Shown: in pieces, positions 9,021 to 17,423 of the stretch
Numbering within the stretch: position 1 is the first letter of the stretch
How the letters are laid out: each line of letters starts with the position of its first letter
Source of the DNA: Candidatus Omnitrophota bacterium
GTDB taxonomy: Bacteria; Hinthialibacterota; Hinthialibacteria; Hinthialibacterales; Hinthialibacteraceae
Direction: 5' to 3'
DNA length: 64,000 nucleotides
Assembly (NCBI GenBank): GCA_013177805.1
Contig: JABLXU010000025.1
Location: 1-64,000 of the forward strand
Translations under genes and position numbers: made by a program
Notes under the pieces: model-generated
The model's input: only the letters and a program-made list of their open reading frames with translations
What the model was told of the DNA's origin: nothing
Database searches by the model: none

Positions 9021-9041
9021 CAAAAAAATACCTATAGTCAA
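9013..9041 (-). promoter_or_regulatory. Sigma70-type promoter of the DUF2089/membrane-protein pair
   Basis: On the minus strand: TTGACT (9036-9041), an exact 17-nt spacer and TATAAT (9013-9018). Expected transcription start near 9006, giving a leader of about 32 nt before ATG 8974. It is the closest match to consensus in the window. Confidence 0.65.
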
Positions 9042-9172
9042 TATGAAACATGAGTTTAAAATAATTAAAGAGCAAGCCTCAATTTCTTTTATCTTGGACG
9101 GCAGAAGGAAATAAATGGATTGAGTTTCATGTTTGATCCCTTTTTCAAGACTATTCGTAAAATTAATTAAAA

Positions 9173-9214
9173 TGATCACAAAAATCTGACATTTGATCAC
9201 AAAAATCTGACATT
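9173..9214. repeat. Two perfect 21-bp tandem repeats upstream of the HD gene
   Basis: The unit begins TGATCACAAAAATCTG and ends ACATT. It occurs at 9173-9193 and again, without a gap, at 9194-9214. It contains the palindrome TGATCA, and the 21-bp period equals two helical turns. The second copy supplies the candidate -35 (CTGACA) of the next gene, so the repeat may be a regulator-binding array. Confidence 0.75.
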
Positions 9215-9233
9215 GTTGAAGAAAAGAGATAAT
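9207..9233 (+). promoter_or_regulatory. Candidate promoter for the HD-domain gene
   Basis: CTGACA at 9207-9212, a 15-nt spacer and GATAAT at 9228-9233. Both boxes are five-of-six matches but the spacer is short. It overlaps the second 21-bp repeat unit. Confidence 0.35.
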
Positions 9234-9329
9234 GTGTTTATAAATTGTTTGTTGAAATCTGTTCGTTGGCTTCGAAACGATTCGATCGGGCAAACCTACC
9301 AATCTGCGGAGGGTATGCCGGGGGAAGCG

Positions 9330-9980
9330 ATGATGTCCTATTACGAGAAGATTCAGCGTCAATGCCTGGACGCCTGGAGTTTGTTGCTGCGTTATGAAGT
9401 CGATCCCGCTCATCCGGTCCAGGTCAGCCGGCTGGCTACCCAGTTGTTCGACAGCCTGATCCCGGTTCATCACCTGGGCTTGCTCGAACGCAACCTCTTG
9501 GAATGCGCGGCTTTGCTGCATGACTTGGGCATGCTGATCAGCGAGAAACGGCACCACAAGCACATCATGCGCATGATCCTCAATGCCGATATGCCGTCAT
9601 TCGAGGAGAGAGAGAAACAAATCGTCGCCAATGCCGCCCGCTATCACCGCCGCTCGTTTCCCAAACAGAAACACCGGGAATTCGGTGAAATGGAAGAAAC
9701 CGATCAACAAACCGTGCGGGTGTTGGCTTCCATTCTCCGGGTCGCGGACGCACTGGATAAGTCCGGTGAGGGGATCATCGAGATCGAGGATTGCTTCCTG
9801 GAGGAACGGGACTTTGTGATTCGTGGCCAGAACCGGGGGCCCTATGAGCGGGAATTAAAAGCCTTGGAGAAAAAGAAAGACCTTTTTGTTTTCACCTTCG
9901 GCGTGGACGTCAAACTCATTCTGCAGCCGGCAGCCGAAGCGGATATTCCTCAAAACCACCTTCTCCGCATTACCGCTTGA
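9330..9980 (+). CDS. Stand-alone HD-domain protein related to the Ppx/GppA C-terminal domain
   Basis: The frame is open from 9213. ATG 9330 (or 9333) is preferred because GGGGA lies at 9321-9325 and the upstream residues do not look conserved. That gives about 216 residues. The HD motif order follows the C-terminal HD domain of exopolyphosphatase/pppGpp phosphatase: HPVQVSRLATQLFD, ECAALLHDLGMLIS, HHKHIMRMILN, NAARYHRR, then LRVADALDKSGEG. The actin-like catalytic domain that normally precedes it is missing and there is no fused partner. Metal-dependent phosphohydrolase activity is possible because the His/Asp residues are intact; the substrate is unknown. Its 3' end overlaps a possible 39-residue gene on the other strand. 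Confidence 0.8.
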   Translation: MMSYYEKIQRQCLDAWSLLLRYEVDPAHPVQVSRLATQLFDSLIPVHHLGLLERNLLECAALLHDLGMLISEKRHHKHIMRMILNADMPSFEEREKQIVANAARYHRRSFPKQKHREFGEMEETDQQTVRVLASILRVADALDKSGEGIIEIEDCFLEERDFVIRGQNRGPYERELKALEKKKDLFVFTFGVDVKLILQPAAEADIPQNHLLRITA

Positions 9981-10089
9981 GTTTTCCTTGGATTTTGAGC
10001 AGGACATACACCACCGCGGTCAAGAGGGTCAATCCGGTCAAGCGGATTAAATTCATGAAACTATAGGGATTATGCGGGCGTTCAGTCAT
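9970..10089 (-). CDS. Possible 39-residue single-pass membrane protein
   Basis: A minus-strand ATG at 10089 opens a 40-codon frame ending at TAA 9970-9972. The product has a short polar N-terminus (TERPHNPYSF), a hydrophobic helix (about 17-31, LTGLTLLTAVVYVLL) and a basic tail (KIQGKLKR), the usual pattern of a small inner-membrane protein. It overlaps the convergent HD gene by 11 bp. No strong ribosome-binding site precedes either ATG (10089 or an internal Met at 10056), so it is tentative. Confidence 0.4.
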   Translation of the reverse strand: MTERPHNPYSFMNLIRLTGLTLLTAVVYVLLKIQGKLKR

Positions 10090-10189
10090 GGTGCGCTTTT
10101 GGAGGATCGGAATCTAGTTCGGATTGACTTCGTTATTTGTATTTATTCACTCGCTTGCAGTGAAGGGGTAAGTTTCACTTTGTCATGGT

Positions 10190-10230
10190 TCTCCTCACCC
10201 TGGCCCTCCACCCGAAGGAGAGAGAATTGG
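10190..10230. repeat. Dispersed palindromic repeat, core only
   Basis: CTCCTCACCCTGGCCCTCCA followed by CCCGAAGGAGAGAGAATTGG resembles the core of the family described at 21016-21131 (C-rich pyrimidine arm, then GGAGAGAG). The surrounding 10090-10363 contains nothing else I can support. Confidence 0.45.
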
Positions 10231-10363
10231 GGAGATGATTTTCATCGATCATTGCGAAGAAGATGAGAACCGGTGATTTGAAAAACTGTACGCATTTACC
10301 GGATGAGTTCCAATACAGTCTTCCCTCCCCGATTTTTTACGATCCGGCTTCCATTATACCAAT

Positions 10364-13318
10364 TCACTCTTTTCCCCCCAGGGGCAGCGTCAAGGTGAAG
10401 GTGGATCCTTTGCCCTCTTGGCTGGCCACGGTAATGGTCCCCCCGTGCAGTTCCACCAGTTCCTTGGCGATCGACAACCCCAGGCCCGAGCCTTTGGCGA
10501 TTTTCCGAGAGGCGGTGGTGCGGTAAAACCGTTCCCAAATTTTAGGGATCTCTTCTGGCCTCATGCCGATGCCGGTGTCCTGGACCGTGACGGATATGGA
10601 CGAATCCGTTTGGGCCAGGCGGACTTCGATAGTCCCCCCTTCCGGGGTGTATTTGATGGCATTGCTGATCAATTCGCCTACCACCCGCTCGATTTTGCTG
10701 GCGTCCACCCGGATCCGGAAAGGATCCGGCGGGGCCTCCATCCGCAAGGTGATGTTTTTTAGCTCGGCGGCCGGTTTCTCTTCCTGCAGGATGCTTTCCG
10801 TCAGCATCCGCAAGGAAATCGTGTTCAGTTCCAGGATCATGCGGCCTGATTCGATGCGGGAAATATCAAGGATATCGTTGATCAGGCCGGTCAGGCGTTT
10901 GACGGAGCGGCTGGCGCGGCCGATGATGGTTTGCTGCTTATCGGTCAAACCACCCCCGATCCCATGGGCCAGATTATCCAGGCTTCCCTTAATAGCGGTG
11001 AGGGGTGTACGGAGATCGTGCGAGGCTTGGGCCACAAAGGCGGATTTCATTTTGTCGAGCTCCCGCAGTTCTTCGTTCGCCTGTTGCAGCCGGAGGTTGG
11101 CTTCTTGCAGTTTCAAGTTGGATTTTTGCACTTGAAAATGCCGGGAAACCGCTAACGCGGCCAGGAAGAGGGTCAAGGTTCCGCCCAGGGCACAAATGGC
11201 CCAGAAACCGGGTTCCTTGTACCAAGGAAGGGGAACCGAGAAGTCCCAAGCGGCCGCCTCTGAGACATTCCAATTGCGGTCCATGGCCCGTACATGCAGC
11301 CGGTGGGTGCCGGGACTCAGATTCCGCACCTGAACGACTGTATGGGGGGAAAAGGGAGGCCATGGTTCGTCATCGATCCGGCACGCGAAATAGAGCCGTT
11401 CCGGTTTGGTGAAATTCCATTTATCCACCCCAGAGAAAAAGAACTGCGCGTTACCGCTGGGGGCGATTTCGCGGGAATTGTTGGGATCGATCCAGGCGAT
11501 CGGGGAATCCCGGTCCTCCTCCGGATGGAAGCGGGCGATACCGCTGGTGGCACCGGCCCAAATCTGTCCTTGGCGGTCTTGATGAATCGTATATACGGAG
11601 GTGGTGGGAAGGCCGTCGTCGCTGGTGTAGGTAATCCAGGATCCTTCCTTGTATTGATGCAGGCCGCTGAACGAAGCGACCCACACGCTGCCATCGGCCA
11701 TTTGGACGATTTGGTTGACCCGGTCGAGGTCATCCCGCACCAACGACCATTGCCGCCCGTCAAATTGCCAGATACTGTTGGCGCCGCCGGCCCAGATATG
11801 TCCGTTCCGGGTTTCCAACAGGCAAGAAGCGGCTCCCATGCCCGGTTGGCCACCTTCCAGAAATGGCCGGTAAACGCCTTGTTCAAAACGCAGCGGTCCC
11901 CGCAACCCAGCCACCCAGCGGACGTTGTGGCGGTCCACCAGGCTGTCGCGGACGCCGCTCAACAACCGGTTGCTTCCGGATTCGCGTATGAGGGGAGTGT
12001 AGGTTCGGCCGTCGAAATGCCCCAGAGAATAGTCCGGATTCGCGTATTCTGTGACCAACAAATGTTCCGGTCCCTCAGGCTTAAGATAATAGCGGATTTT
12101 ATAAGGTGTGGATTGGGTCAATGCATCGAATTGTTGCGTAGCCGGATCGAACGCGACGATCGACCGGTCGGTGGAATAGTAGATCCGTCCATCCGGAAGG
12201 GAGCCGATCCCGCCGATGATGTAGTAATTCGCCTCATAATCGGGGGGAATAGGATACGTTTTCCATTGAGCCTCCCGCAGGCAAACGAGTTGGTTGCGGC
12301 AGAGGAACCAGAGGGAACCATCGGATTGTTCATGGATGCCATGGACGATGGAACGGACCTCCGCCACTTCGTGCGGCGTTTGCCAAATCGAAAGGCAATA
12401 GCGGGCCAATCCCTGGTTGGTGGCGTACCACACCTTACCATCCTCTTCGAAAAATGCCTGGTGCACCGAACCGGCCATCATGTTTTCCCGGACGGATAAC
12501 AAGACATGATCTCCCATGGGAACTCCTATTTTATCCTCGCGGAACAAGATAGTGCCGGATAATTCAAAGTGACTTGGATCGATTGAAAATTCACTCCCAT
12601 CAAACACCACCGTGGAGGCCTGGCCGCCGGACACGGTCAGGAATCCTTGAACCAATCCGGTTTTGGATTCCATATAAAACTCGGCGGATTGATCCACCAA
12701 GATGGAAGGATAAGGAAACTCTTCAAGGCGGTTCCCTTCCCGGAGAAGCAGCCTCCCCAACCCGCGGGATCCGGAGAGCCACACACTTGGGCCGCGGCCG
12801 GGAAAAATCCGGTTTATCGTCCCAAGGTTGGTTCCCGTGGCCTGGAGAATCTGGCGTGCGGCTTTTTCTTCCACATTGAATTCCATCAACCGCTGATCAA
12901 CGGATAGATACAACGCCTTGGTTTTCGAAAGGGGAATCAAGAGTGGCGAGCCGTCCAGGGGAGACAGCGGGTACTCGATCCACTCCCCCTCCATGCCCAC
13001 GCGCCAATCCGGAAAATAACGGAGGGTATTGGAACGGGTCAGGGACCAGAGGGAAAAATCCGGCCCCTCGAACATGGGCTGATGCGTGTCGTTCTTGGGA
13101 AATTCGCGGATACGGTATCCATCATAGTGGGAGGAGTACTGGACCGCCACCCCATGGGTGATCCAGACATGGCCTGAAGAGCTCACGGTGACCGCCGAGC
13201 ACCAGGCCTCCTGCAGACCGTCCAGCACCGTCCAATACCGCCAGAATCCTGGCTCCCGCGCGAAGGCCAGGGGCAAAGTCAAGAAAAACCAAAGAAGGAA
13301 TTGGAAAGGGGTCTTCAT
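10364..13318 (-). CDS. Reg_prop/Y_Y_Y propeller sensor histidine kinase
   Basis: Start set at ATG 13318, which opens directly with a signal peptide (KTPFQFLLWFFLTLPLAFA); upstream residues of the longer frame overlap the preceding gene. The product is about 984 residues. Residues about 25-620 are repeated propeller blades (DGLQEAWCSAVTVSSSGHVW, DGLPTTSVYTIHQDRQGQIW type). A Y_Y_Y domain follows, then one transmembrane helix near 715-735, a coiled coil, and HisKA/HATPase domains. Phospho-acceptor His is about 767 in SHDLRTPL; N box ISNAIKYTPEGG near 885; G boxes DTGIGM and GSGLGLS. There is no receiver or AraC output domain, unlike the fused one-protein systems of Bacteroides, so a separate response regulator is needed and none is nearby. 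It follows the oxidoreductase gene by 16 nt, so they form an operon. Confidence 0.88.
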   Translation of the reverse strand: MKTPFQFLLWFFLTLPLAFAREPGFWRYWTVLDGLQEAWCSAVTVSSSGHVWITHGVAVQYSSHYDGYRIREFPKNDTHQPMFEGPDFSLWSLTRSNTLRYFPDWRVGMEGEWIEYPLSPLDGSPLLIPLSKTKALYLSVDQRLMEFNVEEKAARQILQATGTNLGTINRIFPGRGPSVWLSGSRGLGRLLLREGNRLEEFPYPSILVDQSAEFYMESKTGLVQGFLTVSGGQASTVVFDGSEFSIDPSHFELSGTILFREDKIGVPMGDHVLLSVRENMMAGSVHQAFFEEDGKVWYATNQGLARYCLSIWQTPHEVAEVRSIVHGIHEQSDGSLWFLCRNQLVCLREAQWKTYPIPPDYEANYYIIGGIGSLPDGRIYYSTDRSIVAFDPATQQFDALTQSTPYKIRYYLKPEGPEHLLVTEYANPDYSLGHFDGRTYTPLIRESGSNRLLSGVRDSLVDRHNVRWVAGLRGPLRFEQGVYRPFLEGGQPGMGAASCLLETRNGHIWAGGANSIWQFDGRQWSLVRDDLDRVNQIVQMADGSVWVASFSGLHQYKEGSWITYTSDDGLPTTSVYTIHQDRQGQIWAGATSGIARFHPEEDRDSPIAWIDPNNSREIAPSGNAQFFFSGVDKWNFTKPERLYFACRIDDEPWPPFSPHTVVQVRNLSPGTHRLHVRAMDRNWNVSEAAAWDFSVPLPWYKEPGFWAICALGGTLTLFLAALAVSRHFQVQKSNLKLQEANLRLQQANEELRELDKMKSAFVAQASHDLRTPLTAIKGSLDNLAHGIGGGLTDKQQTIIGRASRSVKRLTGLINDILDISRIESGRMILELNTISLRMLTESILQEEKPAAELKNITLRMEAPPDPFRIRVDASKIERVVGELISNAIKYTPEGGTIEVRLAQTDSSISVTVQDTGIGMRPEEIPKIWERFYRTTASRKIAKGSGLGLSIAKELVELHGGTITVASQEGKGSTFTLTLPLGGKE

Positions 13319-13334
13319 TGAGATCCAGGCAACA

Positions 13335-14618
13335 TCAAAAGACTTGTTCTTTTTCTGCGTCAAAATGATACATCTTTCCATCCCGGTATGATTGCACCGA
13401 GAGATCAATGGTGGTCATAACCTTATAAGCGAGGTCCGCGTGGCAGTGGGGCGTTTGGCGGCTTTGGACACACTCGATGAAATTGTTCACATGCTTCTGG
13501 TCGCCTTCGTTCTGGATGTGGGGAATAATGTACTCATGCACGCCCCATTTTTTCACAAATTCCTCTTGGAACGGATCTTCGGGGACCACCCGCAGGACGC
13601 CGTAGGTTTCGCCTTCCCAATCCGCACCGCAGTAGAGCGTCGCCTTCTCGCCCCGGATCAGGGTTTGAATTCCATGCGCGTTGGCCTGCGATGAAGGGAC
13701 ATGAAGCGAGTATTCGCCGGGGTAGTCGGCGGCTGTCAGGAACGTGTCGGGAACTTCGCGGCCATCCTTGTGCAACCAAATCCCCCCCAGTCCGATCACG
13801 CGGATGGGGTGGTCGTTGCGCACGGCGAGATGAAACGGGGCAACCGTGTGGTAATGCAGGTCGGTGGCGATGCCGCCGGAGTAATCCCAATATTTCCGGA
13901 AGCGGAAAAAGCGGTCCGCGTCGTACGGGCGTTGGGGGGCGGGACCGAGCCACTGGTGCCAGTCAATGAAATCCTCCCCCTTCCCTTGAGGGCCGGCGGC
14001 GGGATCGATCGTGTAATTCCAATCCCCGCCGGGAGCGTTGCGGCTGTAAGTCCCCTGGCAGATCACAATCTTGCCCAACATGCCCTGATCCACGATTTCC
14101 TTGACTTTGTGCCACTTGCTCCACGACAGCGCTTGCACACCGATTTGCAGGATTCGTTTCAGATCCCGGGCCTGGCGGGCGACTTCCTTGGCTTCTTCCC
14201 AATGAAGGGTCATAGGCTTTTCGCAATAGACATCCTTCCCTGATTGCATGGCGGCGAGGGTGATGGGCGCATGCCAGTGATCGGGGGTGGCGATGAAGAC
14301 CGCTTCGAGGTCTTGCCGTTCCAAAAGTTCCTGGTGATGTAGATAGGTTTGGGCCTCGGGGACGTGTTCAGCGGCGGTGTGGAGGCGTTTGCGGTACACG
14401 TCACAAAGCGCCGCTACTTCCACGTCGTTTTTTTCTTCGGAGCGGCGCAACACCATGCGGAGCAGGTCGCTTCCCCGCCCTCCCAGGCCGATCATGCCGA
14501 TCCGGACGCGCTGATTGGCGCCCAGTACGCGCCGGGCGGGATTCCCTTGGGCCATCAGGCCAATTCCCACAGCCGTTCTGGATAAAAATGAACGCCGGGA
14601 AAGCCTATTGAGGTTCAT
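13335..14618 (-). CDS. Tat-exported Gfo/Idh/MocA-family oxidoreductase
   Basis: A 427-residue protein with a twin-arginine signal (SRRSFLS, residues 8-14, then a hydrophobic stretch). The Rossmann glycine motif GLGGRG is at 44-49 and the signature EKP at 133-135 (YCEKPMT); the conserved Lys is present. TPDHWHAP near 111-118 is typical of this subgroup. Family members oxidise or reduce sugars and related polyols using NAD(P), often with the cofactor kept tightly bound; export before release from the cytoplasm would require a bound cofactor, as established for glucose-fructose oxidoreductase of Zymomonas. Substrate unknown. The sensor kinase gene starts 16 nt downstream on the same strand. Confidence 0.88.
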   Translation of the reverse strand: MNLNRLSRRSFLSRTAVGIGLMAQGNPARRVLGANQRVRIGMIGLGGRGSDLLRMVLRRSEEKNDVEVAALCDVYRKRLHTAAEHVPEAQTYLHHQELLERQDLEAVFIATPDHWHAPITLAAMQSGKDVYCEKPMTLHWEEAKEVARQARDLKRILQIGVQALSWSKWHKVKEIVDQGMLGKIVICQGTYSRNAPGGDWNYTIDPAAGPQGKGEDFIDWHQWLGPAPQRPYDADRFFRFRKYWDYSGGIATDLHYHTVAPFHLAVRNDHPIRVIGLGGIWLHKDGREVPDTFLTAADYPGEYSLHVPSSQANAHGIQTLIRGEKATLYCGADWEGETYGVLRVVPEDPFQEEFVKKWGVHEYIIPHIQNEGDQKHVNNFIECVQSRQTPHCHADLAYKVMTTIDLSVQSYRDGKMYHFDAEKEQVF

Positions 14619-14864
14619 GGGCGTCTCTCCCCTCTCGTGACTGGATCATCCAGGGAATTCTCCCCTTCTCTCTTGTGGATTACATACTGTGAAAGCAAAC
14701 TATCCCAAAGATGTATGGCATTGTGAAGATGGACTGGACAGAAGTGACTTACAAGGAAACGTGGCGGTATGGTACTATGAATGCGGATTCCATCCTATGA
14801 TAAAACACATTTATTGCAATACGAAATTTCTCATACAAAAATTATAGGAGAATGGGGGTAATCC

Positions 14865-15818
14865 ATGATGAACCAGCCACAGTTGACCCGCCGGGGGATT
14901 TTGAAAACCATGAGCCTGGCCGCGGGCGCGGTCTGGGCCGGGCCGCGCGCCACACAGGCGGAGGAGAATCCAGCGGGCGGCCGCGTGCACCTGGCTACTA
15001 ACCATTACTCGTGGATCGTGTATTTCAACCGGGACAAGCGGGACTTCAACCAATTGCTGGACGAAGGCCTTGGGGAGGTAGCGGCCAGCGGGATCAACGG
15101 CTTCGAAGCCAACGTCAACGTTCCCGAGGATATAGGACGCTTCGCTCCCTTGCTGAAAAAACATGGACTGGAAATGCGGTCGTTCTATGTCAACAGCGTG
15201 CTGCACACCGCGGAAGAAGCCGAAAAAAGCATCGCGCAGGTGCTCGCCATCGCCGATCCAGCTCAAACCATCGGCACGAAAATCATCGTCACCAATCCCA
15301 GCCCGATCCAATGGGGCGGCACGGGTGACAAGACCGACGAGCAACTCCGGATCCAAGCGCAAGCCTTGGAGAAACTAGGCAAGGCCCTGCAAGAGCGGGG
15401 GATGATCCTGGCCTATCACAATCACGACATGGAACTGCGGCAGGCGGCGCGGGAGTTCCATCATATGATGGCAGGGACGGATCCCCGGTACGTAACTCTT
15501 TGCCTCGACGCCCATTGGATCTACCGGGGTTCAGGCAATTCGCAAGTAGCGCTGTTTGATATTGTAAAATTGTATGGAAAACGAGTGACCGAGTTGCACC
15601 TGCGGCAATCAGTGAATCAGGTTTGGGCGGAAACGTTCGGCGAGGGCGATATCGATTATCCCGCGCTGGCCCAGGCCCTGCTGGCTCTGGATGTCAAACC
15701 CCACCTGGTGATGGAACAAGCCGTGGAAACCGGCACGCCGCACACCCTCAGCCCGGTAGAGGCACATCGGCGCAGTGTCGAATACGCCCGGCGCGTGTTC
15801 GCGGATTTCGCGGGATAA
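14865..15818 (+). CDS. Tat-exported sugar phosphate isomerase/epimerase-like TIM barrel
   Basis: A 317-residue protein. ATG 14865 follows AGGAG (14847-14851) and GGGGG; a second ATG comes immediately after. The N-terminus has a twin-arginine-like signal (TRRGILKTMSLAAGAVWAG). The AP-endonuclease-2-type barrel shows the metal-site landmarks of the family: a Glu in GFEANVN, AYHNHDMEL, LCLDAHWI and ELHLRQS. Family members isomerise or epimerise sugars, or act on keto-sugars made by Gfo/Idh/MocA enzymes. The divergent neighbour is such an enzyme, so joint action in the periplasm is plausible but inferred. Confidence 0.85.
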   Translation: MMNQPQLTRRGILKTMSLAAGAVWAGPRATQAEENPAGGRVHLATNHYSWIVYFNRDKRDFNQLLDEGLGEVAASGINGFEANVNVPEDIGRFAPLLKKHGLEMRSFYVNSVLHTAEEAEKSIAQVLAIADPAQTIGTKIIVTNPSPIQWGGTGDKTDEQLRIQAQALEKLGKALQERGMILAYHNHDMELRQAAREFHHMMAGTDPRYVTLCLDAHWIYRGSGNSQVALFDIVKLYGKRVTELHLRQSVNQVWAETFGEGDIDYPALAQALLALDVKPHLVMEQAVETGTPHTLSPVEAHRRSVEYARRVFADFAG

Positions 15819-15846
15819 TTTCTGTTCCAAGTCAATCCCGTTTTCT

Positions 15847-17049
15847 TCATTCTTTCCCAAGGTACAGCATTACATTGTGAGTCAAGCCGCCGGTTGCCAC
15901 GAAATCGAGACGGCCGTCTCCATTGACATCCGCCACTGAGATTCCCTGTACGGCCACTCCCCCCCGGTCCACCACCCACCGTTTCCAAGCCGGTGATCCG
16001 TCCCGGTTAAAATTGTAGAGATAGATCGTCCAGCCTTCACCGCGGAAACCCGCCAGAATTTCGTCATCTCCATCGTGGTCAAAATCTCCGGTTGCCACCG
16101 CATGACCGCTGATGTACGAGTCATCGATTACAGTACGCGGGCCAAAAGTCAGCGGCGCCGTGGCGCTTTCCACATACACCGCCACTTCGCTCCCATGCCA
16201 GGGTTCAATGGTTGCCAAAAAACGGCGGCCATCGTTGAGCTTCCCCACTGTCACCTCGCTGCAGCCTGAGTATCCATTCTCCCGTTGAGCCCCCCGGGCC
16301 AGACGCGTGGTACTCCATTGGCCGTCCGAATTTTTCACCAGCCAAGTGATCCCCTCGGCGCTGGCGGTCAACAGATCTCCCCGCCCGTCACCGTCCAGGT
16401 CACCAGCATATAACCCATGCGCGATGTGCAGGCTTTGGTCCATAACGCGTTGGCTCCATTTTTCCTCCACGGGATTTTGGGGAATCGGATACGCCAAGAG
16501 ACGTACAGCGGCCGCGAGCGCCTTCTCGGGAGTCGCGCCCACGCCCAGAATGGGAAGATTGATGAGTTCCACACGCCCCTTCCCCTCCCAGTCCACCCAT
16601 CGCACCCGGTGCGAAGTTGGCTCCTGTCCGATGGGATAGACCGTCCAGGACTCGTTGAGATTTTCTCGCCGCTTGAGCCAACTGATCCGGCCGCCCGAGG
16701 AGGTGTTTCCCAAGTTGAAATCCGAGGCTAAGGCGGCTTCGAGATCTCCATCCTGGTCGATGTCATGGAAAGCCATATCGATATGATCAGTGGTTTGCCC
16801 GCCTGAAATGGGCCTTCGCTTCCAGGTGGGATTCTCGTACCAGGCCACCAGTGATTCCTGCCCTTCGCCCAGCGCGGCGATATCCAGCCGGCCGTCTCCG
16901 TTGATATCCACGATAGCGTTTTGATACGCCCGGGGAAGGTACGGATCGATCAACACGGAATCAAACCGCGCCGGGGGATTTTCTTCGGCGGGAGAAACCA
17001 CGGCGGCGGACAACGCCCACCCAGTCAATAAAAGACGTATCATGAACAT
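15847..17049 (-). CDS. Secreted FG-GAP/VCBS-repeat protein
   Basis: Start at ATG 17049, nine nt after AGGAG; this gives 400 residues with a signal peptide (FMIRLLLTGWALSAAVVSPA). The mature part contains several calcium-binding-type FG-GAP/VCBS repeats: DINGDGRLDIAALG, DIDQDGDLEAALAS, DLDGDGRGDLLTAS, DFDHDGDDEILAGF and DVNGDGRLDFVATG. These form a seven-bladed integrin-like propeller in characterised relatives and usually mediate binding; no catalytic residues are seen. It is convergent with the isomerase gene (28 nt apart). Confidence 0.85.
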   Translation of the reverse strand: MFMIRLLLTGWALSAAVVSPAEENPPARFDSVLIDPYLPRAYQNAIVDINGDGRLDIAALGEGQESLVAWYENPTWKRRPISGGQTTDHIDMAFHDIDQDGDLEAALASDFNLGNTSSGGRISWLKRRENLNESWTVYPIGQEPTSHRVRWVDWEGKGRVELINLPILGVGATPEKALAAAVRLLAYPIPQNPVEEKWSQRVMDQSLHIAHGLYAGDLDGDGRGDLLTASAEGITWLVKNSDGQWSTTRLARGAQRENGYSGCSEVTVGKLNDGRRFLATIEPWHGSEVAVYVESATAPLTFGPRTVIDDSYISGHAVATGDFDHDGDDEILAGFRGEGWTIYLYNFNRDGSPAWKRWVVDRGGVAVQGISVADVNGDGRLDFVATGGLTHNVMLYLGKE

Positions 17050-17423
17050 GAGACGGTTCTCCTGAAACATCGGAACTCAAGGTTCTGTTGAGTTTCTCCA
17101 CTGTAGCACAAAATACCAAAACGGCAGGGTTTGATCGTCTATACGAAGAGTTGATAGGGCACCCGTTCAGGGTTCCTTTCACCCTACCCCGATCCCAGTG
17201 GGAGTGGGAATTGGTGATAAATGGTCCCGGCCATCGCACCGGATTGAAGCCTTGGGCGATAACTACGTGTCCCAGGCAGTGGCACGGCCATCCCGCATTT
17301 CAGTGTGCGTTCATGACGATAAATCAACAGAATCCAGGATGGTAGCCTTCGTGTTCATTAATCGTTGTATAATGCAACAATAATCGATAGAGAATATAAG
17401 GCTACACCACAGGAATGTTTACG
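17050..17423. other. Divergent intergenic region
   Basis: 374 bp with no convincing gene. It includes a possible -10 for the SUMF1-domain gene (17368-17373) and a short pyrimidine/purine stretch near 17170-17210 (CACCCTACCCCGATCCCAGT, GGGAGTGGG) that may be a decayed copy of the dispersed repeat. Confidence 0.4.
17368..17373 (+). promoter_or_regulatory. Possible -10 element of the SUMF1-domain gene
   Basis: A perfect TATAAT preceded by GTTG, 50 nt before the chosen start. No good -35 is seen at normal spacing, so it is weak. Confidence 0.3.

Noticed and set aside
11294..12499. 401-residue plus-strand open frame
   Set aside because: Lies wholly inside the propeller histidine kinase gene in antisense and shows no protein-family features.
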